DNA from: Kitagawia praeruptora
Lineage: Eukaryota > Streptophyta > Magnoliopsida > Apiales > Apiaceae
Direction: 5' to 3'
NCBI GenBank assembly: GCA_037693485.1
Contig: CM075345.1
Span: 82,590,001-82,654,000 of the forward strand
Length of the DNA stretch: 64,000 nt
Every line of letters starts with the position of its first letter. The first letter of the stretch is position 1. A model generated the notes under the pieces. It was not told the DNA's origin, made no database searches, and saw only the letters and a list, made by a program, of their open reading frames with translations. Shown here one piece after another: positions 44,667-53,814 of the stretch. The position numbers were made by a program, and so were the translations under genes.

Positions 44667-46529
44667 TTATGACCTAGAGGAAGGGGTACGACCCCCCCTA
44701 CCCCCTCTTTTTACTTTCTTATATGGCTTTGGAGTTCTCGAGCCATGTTTCATTGCTACCTCGTCGACCACAATGTTCTGAAACAACTGAAGATTGGTGA
44801 CTTCCGGAGATATACTTGGCGATGTCACTGGCTTTCTTTCAGAACGAACCTCCGTCCACTCATTGTCTACATCCCCTTCTGTAACATCTATCTGATGGTT
44901 TGGGGTTTGCTTGTCCCCAACTGAAGTGCTCATGAGGTTTGTTTCCTTCTCTAAAACTCCTTCCTTCAGCTCCTCCACCACCTTCTTTTGACTTGTTTCC
45001 TCCACTAAAACCCCTTCCTTCAGCTCCACCACTACCTTCTTTTGATGACCTTCATTTACCTTACCACTTTCGTCCACTTTATCTTTTCCTTTGTCATTTT
45101 GGCCAGATGGAGCCCCTTTAGAATGGATTGACCCCCCTGCCGCCCATTCTCTAGAAGCCACCGGGCAAACACTAATGGTGTGGCCAAGAGATTTACAGTG
45201 GCTGCACACCATTGGCTTATTAATGTATGAGACTTTAACCTCAACTATGGAACCATCTAGGTCCACCACTTTGAGGGTTGGTGGTAATGGATCCCCCACT
45301 ACATACTGCACGCACATTTTTGCAAATGGAAGAATTTCTAGCTCAGATGTAAGGGCGTCTGCCCCTAGGGGCTTTCCAATGGCACTAGCAACACGGCCCA
45401 GTCCCTCCTGCGTCTAGTAACAATCTGGAAGATTGGCTAGCTTAACCCATAACGGCATCGAGGTAACAGATTCTGAGCGCTCGTTGAAACCCCAATCAGT
45501 TAATACCAGGGGCCTTTTATCAAAGTACCACGTACCTTTGCTTAGAACCGCATTCTTTTCATTGGAAGAGTTGAACCTAAAGACATAGGTAGACTCATTA
45601 CGCTGAGAGACCATGGTGAGGCCTCTCCTCCAGGCTGAAAAAGCCACCTCCTTAACTCTCTTAAACGGTAGAGTCCCTTTGGTAAATTTACCCACAATAC
45701 AACATTTGAATTTTTCCGCACCTTTCTTGAGGACATCCTCTGGGGGGGATAAAACATCTGATCCTTTCGATGGAGGCACGTAGTCAAATTTCACTTCCTT
45801 GACAGGTCCCGGGGCCGCTCTTAAGACTGAAGACCAGGACTTTGCACCTTTTGACCCCATTTCAGTCTTCTCATCCTTCTCCCCATTTTTGGTGTTCTCC
45901 TTGCTTACTTTATCTGTAAGAGGTTCCTGTTTGCCTGTTTCCTGTTTACTCTTCGAGCTTTCACCCCTTTCCAAGGCCCCAGGTGGGGCATTTTTTAGAA
46001 TTCCTTTAACAGCTCCCACCCCCTTCTCACTGGCAACCGTGCTTTTAGGTACTTCCTTGCTAGTGAAGATGGGAAGACCCATCTCATCCCTACCATCAAT
46101 GAAACGCACTGGGCTTACTAACCCTGCATTAAATCTCTCCTTATCCTTCAAGATTTCTTTCTCTACTTCACTCACCGAAAAACCCTTCTTGGCAAGGAAG
46201 CCATGGATATCCATCATTTGGTTGCGGAGCTTTATGAGATCCTCTCTCTCATACTTATTGTTTGCAGCCACACCCTTTGCTACCATGTGTATCGTTTCTC
46301 TCTCTATCGCATCTCTAGCAGTCTCATATGAAGCTTCCTCCTCATCTGAGGTTGCCTCACAGATCTTTTCAGCTGAGGTACCTCCCTGAAGGGTGGAAGG
46401 CACTACTAGGGCTGGAAAGTCCTCCACTTCTCTTCTTGCAAGCATTTCCTGAAACTTATCATCCTCCATATCCTGCATATAGCCAGGTAAACCAGATTCA
46501 GAGTCACAATTCGACCCTTGACTCACCAT
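44667..46529 (-). pseudogene. LINE-2 ORF1: DUF4283-like domain and CCHC knuckle, one in-frame stop
   Basis: The frame starts MVSQGSNCDSESGLPGYMQD and continues through an acidic N-terminal region. The DUF4283-like part follows (KFKCCIVGKF, GTWYFDKRPLVLTDWG, MPLWVKLANLPDCY). A TAG at 45416-45414 stands where LINE-1 has TGG (Trp in EGYWNEEG), a single G-to-A change. The same frame then runs through the knuckle CSHCKSLGHTISVC and a tail with two near-identical KKVVEELKEGVLxEET repeats. Apart from that stop it is intact. Confidence 0.9.
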
Positions 46530-46786
46530 GGGAACTGACCGAAAAAGAACAAAAAAGGGGGGGAAAGAAATATAGTGTTTAGGTTTGGGGGACAGGAGAA
46601 GGTGGAAATAAATGAATGGAATGAGGAGTTAATGATGGGGAAAGTGTTTTAGAGAATAGATCTGAAGATTAGAAAATGGCGGCTAGGTTTAGTGGTTTTA
46701 GAAAGAAGGAGGAGCTTCTCTCTCTAGGACTCTCATTTTTTTTCGGAAATACATAAAATTCTGAAAAAAAATTGGGGAGTTCATCT

Positions 46787-47453
46787 CAGATGGGCGATGG
46801 GTTCCACCTCGATCAAATCATGTACACATTATAGAGCTTAGGCATTCTCTTGCTCAAGTTCAGTTGACTCGAGAAGATGCAGTTTCTTGGCAAGGTTAGA
46901 AGCGTATAAACCTAGCTCACATCTGGAACACTATTCGACAAGTTGGTACGCCTCCTCCATGGATATCAGCTTTGTGGCATGCATACTCCATTCCAAAATG
47001 TGATTTTATTATGTGGCTTGCTTTGAAAAACCGATTGCTGACTAGGGATAGGATGGCTGCTTTTGGTATGGTTGTTGATACGTCGTGTGTTTTGTGCAAA
47101 GGTAATATTGAAACAGGGGAACACTTATTCTCGACTTGCCAATTCACTAACCTGGTTCTTAGGAACAGTCCTATTCCTATATCTTTCAATTGGGTAGACT
47201 GGCGACATGGAGTCCTTTCAGGAAGTCATCTCACCAATACTCAGAAGTTGATGGGGTGGCTTTATATATCTGTGGTGGTGTATATTATATGGCAAGAAAG
47301 AAACCGAAGGATTCATAACAGTGGTCCAGCTAGGCCTACAATTCAGCTTACAGTGGTGATTAAAACTATGATGCGAGAAAAACTTTTTACTTGTAAAAGT
47401 TTTCAGAAAAAAGTTGCAAAAGACCCTTCCCTCATTCCCTTACTATATTAGCC
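46787..47453 (+). pseudogene. LINE-A ORF2, last part (zf-RVT) after the LINE-2 insertion
   Basis: It continues the frame broken at 40914 (DGRWVPPRSNHV). One TAG lies near 46896-46898; then WHAYSIPKCDFIMWLALKNR, LLTRDRMAAFGM and VLCKGNIETGEHLF (zinc-binding C, C, H) and a stop at 47453. The 3' end follows: CGCGGGGTATGCCCCTAG at about 47504 and a (AAAAAT)n tail to about 47588. Confidence 0.88.
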
Positions 47454-47589
47454 CGCATGAGGTGTGTTTTAGTTTTGTTGTTTAGCTGATGCTTTTTTTT
47501 TCCGCGGGGTATGCCCCTAGATTATGTACTTTTCAGTCTTTTAATACATTTTAATTTAGCAAAAAATAAAAAATAAAAAATAAAAATAA

Positions 47590-48338
47590 ATGAGGGTATT
47601 GAAATTCCTCTCGAAGGCATTCCTCTTGGGATTATTTTTGATGACAATGGTTGTCCCAGGGATAGCCTTCCTAGTGGCCAGGTTTATGGGACCTTGAATG
47701 ATACTTGTAACAATATCCATGTGGGGGAGCAGATGGTGATTCAAAACAATGAGAACGAAGCTTTGAAGGAGCAGATTGATGCAGAGGTTGACGAAGCTTT
47801 CAATTACCTAATGGTCAATAGTCAGACTGTGACTCAGAGTCAGGAGACTGGGAGACTTGGGGACGATATTCCGTGGGACGACCTTCCCACTGTGAGTATT
47901 CTGCCCTTGATTGATAATGACTCTTTTAGTAAGGGTGTCATGGACAGTTCTGCATCAATTCATGTTGGCAAGGAGGCTGAGGCGGGTGGCCAGGAAAGGG
48001 ATGATCAGGTCTTAAGGATCAGGAAAGGCATGCTCAGGGAGAGCATTGTGAAGGTTGATGGTAGTCAGGGCATGACAACCAGTGTGGATCATATAGAAGC
48101 TAAAAACGAGGCTCCTGTTCAAGGAAGGGCGATTGAAGACCAGGCTAGACAAGTGCGCTGGACAAAGTCCAAAATCAAGCAATGGAGAGCGACTAGAGGT
48201 GGACATGCTGTCTTTATTTATGTGCAGATTCTATTATGACTTAATGTTGTGTAGTTTATTCGACTGTTGATTTCGCGGGGTATGCCCCTAGACTTGTTCT
48301 TGTTGTTCCTTCTTGGTATAAAATTTTAATTAGCAAAA
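47590..48338 (+). mobile_element. 5'-truncated passenger (B) joined to the LINE-A tail
   Basis: It starts directly after the A-rich LINE-A tail and ends with CGCGGGGTATGCCCCTAGA (48273 on), GGTATAAAATTTTAATTAGC and poly(A). Confidence 0.75.
47594..48239 (+). CDS. acidic passenger protein, 5'-truncated
   Basis: The frame is open from the element's truncated 5' end (GIEIPLEGIPLGIIFDDNG) through EQIDAEVDEAFNYLMVN to a basic tail (RWTKSKIKQWRATRG) at 48239. No in-frame ATG is needed upstream because the start was lost by truncation. No recognised family. The acidic body and short basic tail recall the frame at 39086-39916. Confidence 0.45.
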
Positions 48339-48897
48339 AAAAAAGAAAGAAAAGCTGAGCCCGTAGCGAGCAAGACAGAACCCACCGTGGGAACAAAGCC
48401 ACCAAAAACGGTAACCTCAACATAAGTAATTTCTCTATATATAACCTTAGAAGTCATATCCAGAGAACAAATACTAGAGAAATCTCCCACATAGATATTC
48501 TCAAAACCATCAATGGAGGCATCCTCTACCGTGACATCCTCCAAAGCAGATCCCAACCCAATAACAAGGCACCCCGACAGGATTAAATCCCGCAAACTTC
48601 GGTGAGTCATTCCATCAAATAGGTGGTGCTCTACAACGCAACCAGCCTCCAAGGTCTCTTCAATACCCAGATCCAACATCTGAAGTGCAGTACGCTCACC
48701 AGCTATCACCTCATGGGTGAAAACCATCTGATTCATTAACATACCCTTTGTGAAGAAGAGCACAACTTTCCTGGACATCACCATATCCTTACAAGCATCA
48801 AGCTTATTAATTTCAATCGAAAAAACACTCATCCGAGAAGAGTCAACAGGTTGAAACAAACCCATCCTCATCAAAAGATGATAACTCTTCAGAGGGA
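48339..48897 (-). pseudogene. passenger F, downstream part of an interrupted ORF
   Basis: A minus-strand frame (48913 to 48326, MRMGLFQPVDSSRMSVF, MVFTHEVIAGERTALQML, GLGSALEDVTVEDASI). Its upstream codons are cut by passenger C; the same frame continues at 51254-51338 across the 15-bp duplication (codons PLKS). Its 3' part is missing: the passenger B tail abuts it at 48339. No known domain. Confidence 0.7.
48883..48897. repeat. target duplication of passenger C, left copy
   Basis: AACTCTTCAGAGGGA recurs at 51239-51253 (the two A bases merge with the poly(A) tail). Confidence 0.88.
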
Positions 48898-51238
48898 AAG
48901 ATGACAAACACAAAAAATAAAAACCAAATGAGAGTCGTTTTTTCTCTCTAGCAATAATCCCTAGCCGTCATCAATTTCGAACCTTTTTCTACACCTTTTC
49001 TCCATCAAATCCACACTTAAACCTTCCTGAATCCATAATTCCCCTTCTTATCTTCCACCTAAAACACAATATTTCTTATATCTATATATTTTATTTGTAT
49101 TAAATGTTTTCGGTGATGTTTCTGGATTTCGATCCGCCTAGGTTATGTTATGATTGGGTCGAGGTGATTTGTTCAGTGGGGGATCTCCCGTTGGTTGCTT
49201 TGCGGGGGTCCTTAGATGTTTATGAGCTTCCAGAGAGATGGGAAACGCAAGTTATTACTGTGAACTCTACGAAGGTCTTGTTGGGCACTCGTGGGTTTAT
49301 CTGGATGTTGTGTTATGTTGGTTGTTCACGAGTTTCTTCACGGACTCCTGGTAATGGCGAAGAATTGGATCTGTTTTTTATAGATGGGTTTGCAACGGAA
49401 TGGGTTAGGTCATCCTTTCAGGACCTGTTTGCGGATCTTGTTTCTCTGAGATCTATTTCAAATGCTCCTAAAGAAATCTGGGAATTTGTTAGCTTGTATG
49501 ATGACTCCCTTAAAGTGGTTCAAATCATAGAGGAACACAAGGTGTTTGACAAAAGGCTTCTGTCAAAGGAGTTCTTTGCAGGTCATCTGGAGGATGGATT
49601 TGAAGTCACGGTCTCGTTAAATGGAGCAGCAGAAAATGGCCTTGCCACTAAGCAGGTTCGTATGACCATGAGTAGATTAGTCACACCTGAGGTGATGCAA
49701 ATTGTATGGGCAGAGGGATTGTGTTTTTTTAGTCAGCTTGGAGATTCAGTTAATGACCTGGGCGTAGTTGTTCTGGATGCTATATTGCAAGACATGGATA
49801 GGCTGGGAGGCCTGCTGTGGGGTGTTTTTAAGGTTCCATGGACAGCTCTAGTGGGATCTTCATCTATGTGTTACAAGCTTGGGAATCCCAGGACGGAGCC
49901 TCTGCTTCTGTATGTCGAGGGTACTACTATGGGACCTGTTAGAGGTTCTGTGCCTTCTATTTTGGTGGCTGCCACTACAACTAAGCTTGTAGTGAGGACT
50001 GTTGGAATTTTGGGTTGGGGCCAGGTTTATCTTGTTGACAACTGCAGTATGGCTGGAGTTGATTTGCAGAATGCTTGCCATAGCAGATTCGAAGTGCGTA
50101 TGGTGAGGTGCAACACATTTCTTGCTGTTCAAAGAAATGGGAAGGGTGTTCGGAATTCGGGTGCCTACTGTCATCTTATATATCCGAATACATGTGGTGG
50201 AATGCGTTATGAACTTTTGTTCATGAGGGTAAGGGGTCAGCTATGTGGGACAAGAACCACTGTTGTGGAAGTACTTGGCCGTGCCGACCTTGTTCAGGTG
50301 ATTGGACTGATGTTGAAATTATGTGGAATGATAATGCTTATTTTAGGAGTCAGAAGAACTTTTGGTATGATTGGCACATTTGTTTTGTGCACTAATGGAG
50401 GCACATGGAAAATGTTGAATGTCATGATGGAATTGAATTCAAGGAAAAGTGTGATTAGACATGATTGGAATCATCTTAATGGCAGTAATTTAATAACTGT
50501 GAAGTGGGAAAAGATGGGTGACCTTCTTTGTTTGAAGGATATTGGTATGGTTCTTGTTGACTACGGAGTCTTCGACTGCTTTGGTTGGATTAATCTGGAC
50601 GATGAGCAAATTAATGGAAGACTAATGAGAGACTTGTTTTGTGCTATTAATGAATGGCAGAACAGGTGTGACACTGTTGGGGTTGGTTCATGCATGCATG
50701 TCTTGGATGTTGATGGGCTGGGCACTCTGGGCAATTTTAATCAGCTGGGAGCTGGTTCTCCTTCCAAAAAGTTAGCCGGTGGTGCTTTTTTGGAGGCCAA
50801 TTCTCATGTTGATGGATGTCATATGGAGCTGCTGGCTGGTAAAGGCCAGGTAAAGACTGGTGGTATTGGTGAAGAAATTAGCTTGTTTAGGCGAGAGGAC
50901 TCCACCCTTTCGGGTCAGGATGTTTTTTCAAAGAATTTCCAGGGCGCTCATGTTTAGGCTTACCATGTGCTAGTATTGACTGTGAAGAAGATGCTGCTTT
51001 CCAGTTTACAATGCTTGGATGTGGACCGGGTGGTCCCTTTACTATTCATACTTGGCATAGGTCTCATTGTGAGGTTTTAAACTAGTTTAAATCTAGTTTT
51101 ATCTGTATGATGATTGTATAGTGTCTTTATGATGCTATGACATTTGTTTGATTTGCATGTTGACTTCGCGGGGTATGCCCCTAGATGTGTATCAAGTTGT
51201 TCCTTTTGGTATAAATTTTTTTAATTAGCAAAAAAAAA
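48898..51238 (+). mobile_element. complete passenger retroelement C inserted in passenger F
   Basis: Leader ATGAGAGTCGTTTTTTCTC and TAGCCGTC (48928-48970), one long ORF, TTTAAACTAGTTTAAATCTAG box, CGCGGGGTATGCCCCTAGA at 51168, ATAAATTTTTTTAATTAGC and poly(A). Flanked by a 15-bp duplication. Confidence 0.88.
49104..50957 (+). CDS. passenger protein of unknown function, 617 aa, intact
   Basis: Starts MFSVMFLDFDPPRLCYDWVE at the first ATG after the leader and is open to 50957. Hydrophobic and Gly/Val-rich in the middle (VGILGWGQVYLVDN, VLGRADLVQVIGLMLKLCG) with a more polar C-terminus (SGQDVFSKNFQGAHV). No enzyme motif, zinc site or signal peptide that I can name. Little similarity to the 792-aa protein at 33907-36285 is visible, although both sit in the same kind of element. 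Intactness suggests recent insertion or selection on the protein. Confidence 0.65.
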   Translation: MFSVMFLDFDPPRLCYDWVEVICSVGDLPLVALRGSLDVYELPERWETQVITVNSTKVLLGTRGFIWMLCYVGCSRVSSRTPGNGEELDLFFIDGFATEWVRSSFQDLFADLVSLRSISNAPKEIWEFVSLYDDSLKVVQIIEEHKVFDKRLLSKEFFAGHLEDGFEVTVSLNGAAENGLATKQVRMTMSRLVTPEVMQIVWAEGLCFFSQLGDSVNDLGVVVLDAILQDMDRLGGLLWGVFKVPWTALVGSSSMCYKLGNPRTEPLLLYVEGTTMGPVRGSVPSILVAATTTKLVVRTVGILGWGQVYLVDNCSMAGVDLQNACHSRFEVRMVRCNTFLAVQRNGKGVRNSGAYCHLIYPNTCGGMRYELLFMRVRGQLCGTRTTVVEVLGRADLVQVIGLMLKLCGMIMLILGVRRTFGMIGTFVLCTNGGTWKMLNVMMELNSRKSVIRHDWNHLNGSNLITVKWEKMGDLLCLKDIGMVLVDYGVFDCFGWINLDDEQINGRLMRDLFCAINEWQNRCDTVGVGSCMHVLDVDGLGTLGNFNQLGAGSPSKKLAGGAFLEANSHVDGCHMELLAGKGQVKTGGIGEEISLFRREDSTLSGQDVFSKNFQGAHV

Positions 51239-51253
51239 AACTCTTCAGAGGGA

Positions 51254-51490
51254 GAAAGATCCCCAAACGGTTCTCCATAGAACCCATCAGATAGAACAAA
51301 CGAAACAAAAAACCCATTTAAACAAAGATAATTAAATATATATAAGAAATATAAGCGATAAAGGTGAAAGATTAGAAGAGAGAGATGGATTAGTGAAGGA
51401 TTTATGGTCAGAATTGATGGAGAAAGGGTTTAGATTCAGGAAATTTAGTGGCGGCTAGCTAGGGTTCCTAGAGAGAAAACGACTCTCATT
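51254..51490 (-). mobile_element. passenger F, 5' end and start of ORF
   Basis: Minus-strand leader ATGAGAGTCGTTTTCTCTC, CTAGGAACC, CTAGCTAGCCGCC (51490-51450), then an ATG near 51320-51338 (MGFLFRLFYLMGSMEN). It reads on in frame into 48897-48339 if passenger C is removed. Confidence 0.75.
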
Positions 51491-51492
51491 AT

Positions 51493-51711
51493 GTTTGTTG
51501 TTTTTAACATCACTGGAAGTTGCTGCTGTTGAGAGGTTGCTGTTGAAATGTTTGGGTCTCTTTTTAACAACTTTGGTTGTTATTGAAACCGATTCTGTTC
51601 TGAAAAGAAAAGAATTAATTGAAGAATATCAGGTGTTGGCGGAGGGGTGGTCTCTTATGCGTGATATTAAGGATAAGGCTGCTATTGATGGGTCATTCTT
51701 ACAGGTTTTTT
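51493..51711 (+). pseudogene. plus-strand ORF fragment cut by passenger G
   Basis: An open plus-strand frame (LEVAAVERLLLKCLGLFLT, KRKELIEEYQVLAEGW, KDKAAIDGSFLQ) ending at the poly(T) of G. Frames at 53766-53812 and 55625-56471 could be its continuation, so it may be the 5' part of an element split by G and H. No known family. Confidence 0.35.
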
Positions 51712-53765
51712 TTTTTTTTTGCTAATTAAATTTTTTTTTTTTGCTAATTAAAATTTTATACCAAGAAGGAACAACTTACACAATTCTGGGGGCATACCCC
51801 GCGAAATCAACAATCAGACAACAAAGCCAAACAACATTAAGTCATTTTACAATCAACAAAACATAGAACTAAGCCTATTACAAACTTAATCTGGTGCCTC
51901 CAGCAATCCTAAACAAAGGCAGTTCATTGGCCACCCAGACTGCACGAACTGCACACCCTCCAAGTCCATGAATGGCTCAGCATTTTCCTTCGAAATCACC
52001 ATCTTAGCCGCAAGCAGGCTGGGTTCCCGAATCGCTACTCCGCATAAAGCCAACCTCTTCCAACTACACACAGTCCCTATGAAAACCTTCGCTGGGATGG
52101 CCTCCATGCTAGTAACCAATACATTTCCTACCTTTTTGACATCCCTATAATCCACCACATCAGCCAATTTCCCCCCTCCCCGTTTCTGCAAACTCAGGTC
52201 AGAGAGAGCTCCAGTGGGTGGCTCCTCATGAAAGGGCTCCAACCCATTCCTTCTAATAAATGCCTGTAGTAGAAGATCACAACAAAACAGGCTCACCAGC
52301 TCCGGGGGCCTCCTACCATGAAACCATCCCAACTCATCCTTGAAAGGGTCATGACCACTGATCATAGTAAATTCCTTAACAGCAGGAATTATTAAACCCC
52401 TTATGTCAATGTCATTCATCAGCTTATCAATATGAACCAAGGTCTCGATCAAAGGATCTCGAAGACCATCACTATACTCAGTAGTACCAACCTCTTGATT
52501 AGGAGCGAACCCCTCTATCCCCTCATCCTTATCCCCCCTTACCAGGACAACATCCTCCCTAGCAGTAGCAAGATCTGTTACCTTAGAATCATCTTGTTGC
52601 TTCTTCCTTTCCGTCATGAGCCCCAAATCTACCGTGCCATCATTCTGAGCACCAGTTTCCACCAAACCATCACAAATGGTTTGCCCCACCCCAAGGGGAC
52701 TCTCCATAACAGAGACACTAACAGCCCTATAACCTTTACCGGAATTAGAAAGCACCGAAGAATTAACTTCTAATTCCTTAGTACCCGCGTCCAGAGGTAC
52801 ATCATTAATTGAGTCAGATAACTCGATAGGTACCTCAACATTAGTACTAACGAAACTATGAGAATCACTATCACTAGGAATCTCCGACACCAGGTTCTCC
52901 GCAAAAGAAACCCTTTTCAGCCTCATAGTCGATACCAACCCCTCCTGGGTCTTCTTCGACATCCCCTTCAAAACTTGAGCCAACTCAGTGGTACAAGCAA
53001 AAACCTTACCTTCAAACAATTGGAGGTTGCGAGAGCTACGAGCCCTCAGACCAGCCTCCAAATCAACAATTTCACAATCCCTCGTTCCACAAACATTCGT
53101 CGTCTGAATAAGGCCAACCATGGACCCCGAACTGTCCTTACCATGACCATACTCCATTTGTTTGACACCCAATTTTCTCTCGGGTCGACCCGCCTTCACA
53201 GGACTTTCGTCGGCCAGTTGGCGATCGGTCTTCATAAGTTCCTCTTTGCAAAGAGAAACCTCACCATTTACCACAAGAGGATGAGACCCACAACCATCTG
53301 AGCCCAGAAGGTTGCTATCGCAAACATACTCCATCTGCTTGCAACCAGTAGGCTGCAACCTCTCACCGGACTGAGTCGACAAATCCTGCTCCCCATTAAC
53401 TAACCCAGTAGAAAGACTAGGGTAATAAACCCCGACCTCCGTCGAAAAAGTGACCTTCTTCGGAACCTGCTCCCCCTTAACTAACTCAGTAGTAGGGGCA
53501 CCGTGCAAACACTCAAGAGGACTAGGGTAAAAAACCATAATCTCCGGCGAGAAAGAGACCCTCTTCGGACTCATTCTCAAAACTATTATAGCTAATATAA
53601 ATAAAATAAGAAATATGGTGTATAGGTGGGAGATTTGAGATGGAAGATGGAATTATGAAGGTTGATTGTATAGATCTGATGGGAATTTGTGTTAGAATTA
53701 AAGGCGGCTAAGAAGGTTTTTAGAGAGAGAGGTTAGAGAGAAGACAGAGGACGACTCTCATTTTT
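51711..53765 (-). mobile_element. complete passenger retroelement G
   Basis: The minus-strand leader has ATGAGAGTCGTCCTCTGTC, CT-rich text and TTAGCCGCC (53762-53700). One ORF, then CGCGGGGTATGCCCCCAGA (complement at about 51790) and a doubled tail: TTAATTAGC-poly(A)-TTTAATTAGC-poly(A) (51711-51755). I could not define a clear target duplication. Confidence 0.85.
51886..53580 (-). CDS. passenger protein with RVxF-like repeats, 564 aa, intact
   Basis: Starts MRMSPKRVSFSPEIMVFYPS. KRVSF (residues 6-10), KKVTF (about 41-45) and KRVSF (about 222-226) are each followed by a (S/A)xE and YPS/IPS pattern. [KR][VI]x[FW] is the docking consensus for protein phosphatase 1, and Ser or Thr at position x is a common phospho-switch. 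The middle is acidic and Ser/Thr-rich, the C-terminal 200 residues look folded (KEFTMISGHDPFKDELGWF, LVSLFCCDLLLQAF, GTVCSWKRLALCGV) and it ends CLGLLEAPD. The N-terminal third closely matches the frame at 63193-64000 (CLHGAxTTxLVKGEQVPKK, GCGSHPxVVNGEVSLCKEE). No enzymatic domain is recognised. PP1 binding is inference from the motif alone. Confidence 0.65.
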   Translation of the reverse strand: MRMSPKRVSFSPEIMVFYPSPLECLHGAPTTELVKGEQVPKKVTFSTEVGVYYPSLSTGLVNGEQDLSTQSGERLQPTGCKQMEYVCDSNLLGSDGCGSHPLVVNGEVSLCKEELMKTDRQLADESPVKAGRPERKLGVKQMEYGHGKDSSGSMVGLIQTTNVCGTRDCEIVDLEAGLRARSSRNLQLFEGKVFACTTELAQVLKGMSKKTQEGLVSTMRLKRVSFAENLVSEIPSDSDSHSFVSTNVEVPIELSDSINDVPLDAGTKELEVNSSVLSNSGKGYRAVSVSVMESPLGVGQTICDGLVETGAQNDGTVDLGLMTERKKQQDDSKVTDLATAREDVVLVRGDKDEGIEGFAPNQEVGTTEYSDGLRDPLIETLVHIDKLMNDIDIRGLIIPAVKEFTMISGHDPFKDELGWFHGRRPPELVSLFCCDLLLQAFIRRNGLEPFHEEPPTGALSDLSLQKRGGGKLADVVDYRDVKKVGNVLVTSMEAIPAKVFIGTVCSWKRLALCGVAIREPSLLAAKMVISKENAEPFMDLEGVQFVQSGWPMNCLCLGLLEAPD

Positions 53766-53814
53766 GTGGGTGATTAAATTCTTTGGGAATTTCCTTCTTC
53801 CGAATGAAGCCTGC

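Larger units (their letters stand above)
40915..46770 (-). mobile_element. full-length L1-type LINE (LINE-2), probable driver of the passengers
   Basis: 5.9 kb with a 16-bp target duplication. The 5' leader (minus) has GAGAGTCCTAGAGAGAGAAG, CT-rich text and CTAGCCGCC; ORF1 and ORF2 follow. The 3' end has CGCGGGGTATGCCCCTAGAT, GGTATAAAT, CTTAATTAGC and poly(A). These ends match those of the passengers base for base over the signature parts. About 35 extra bases (46736-46770) lie between the leader and the duplication. This copy has several frame breaks. Confidence 0.93.
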
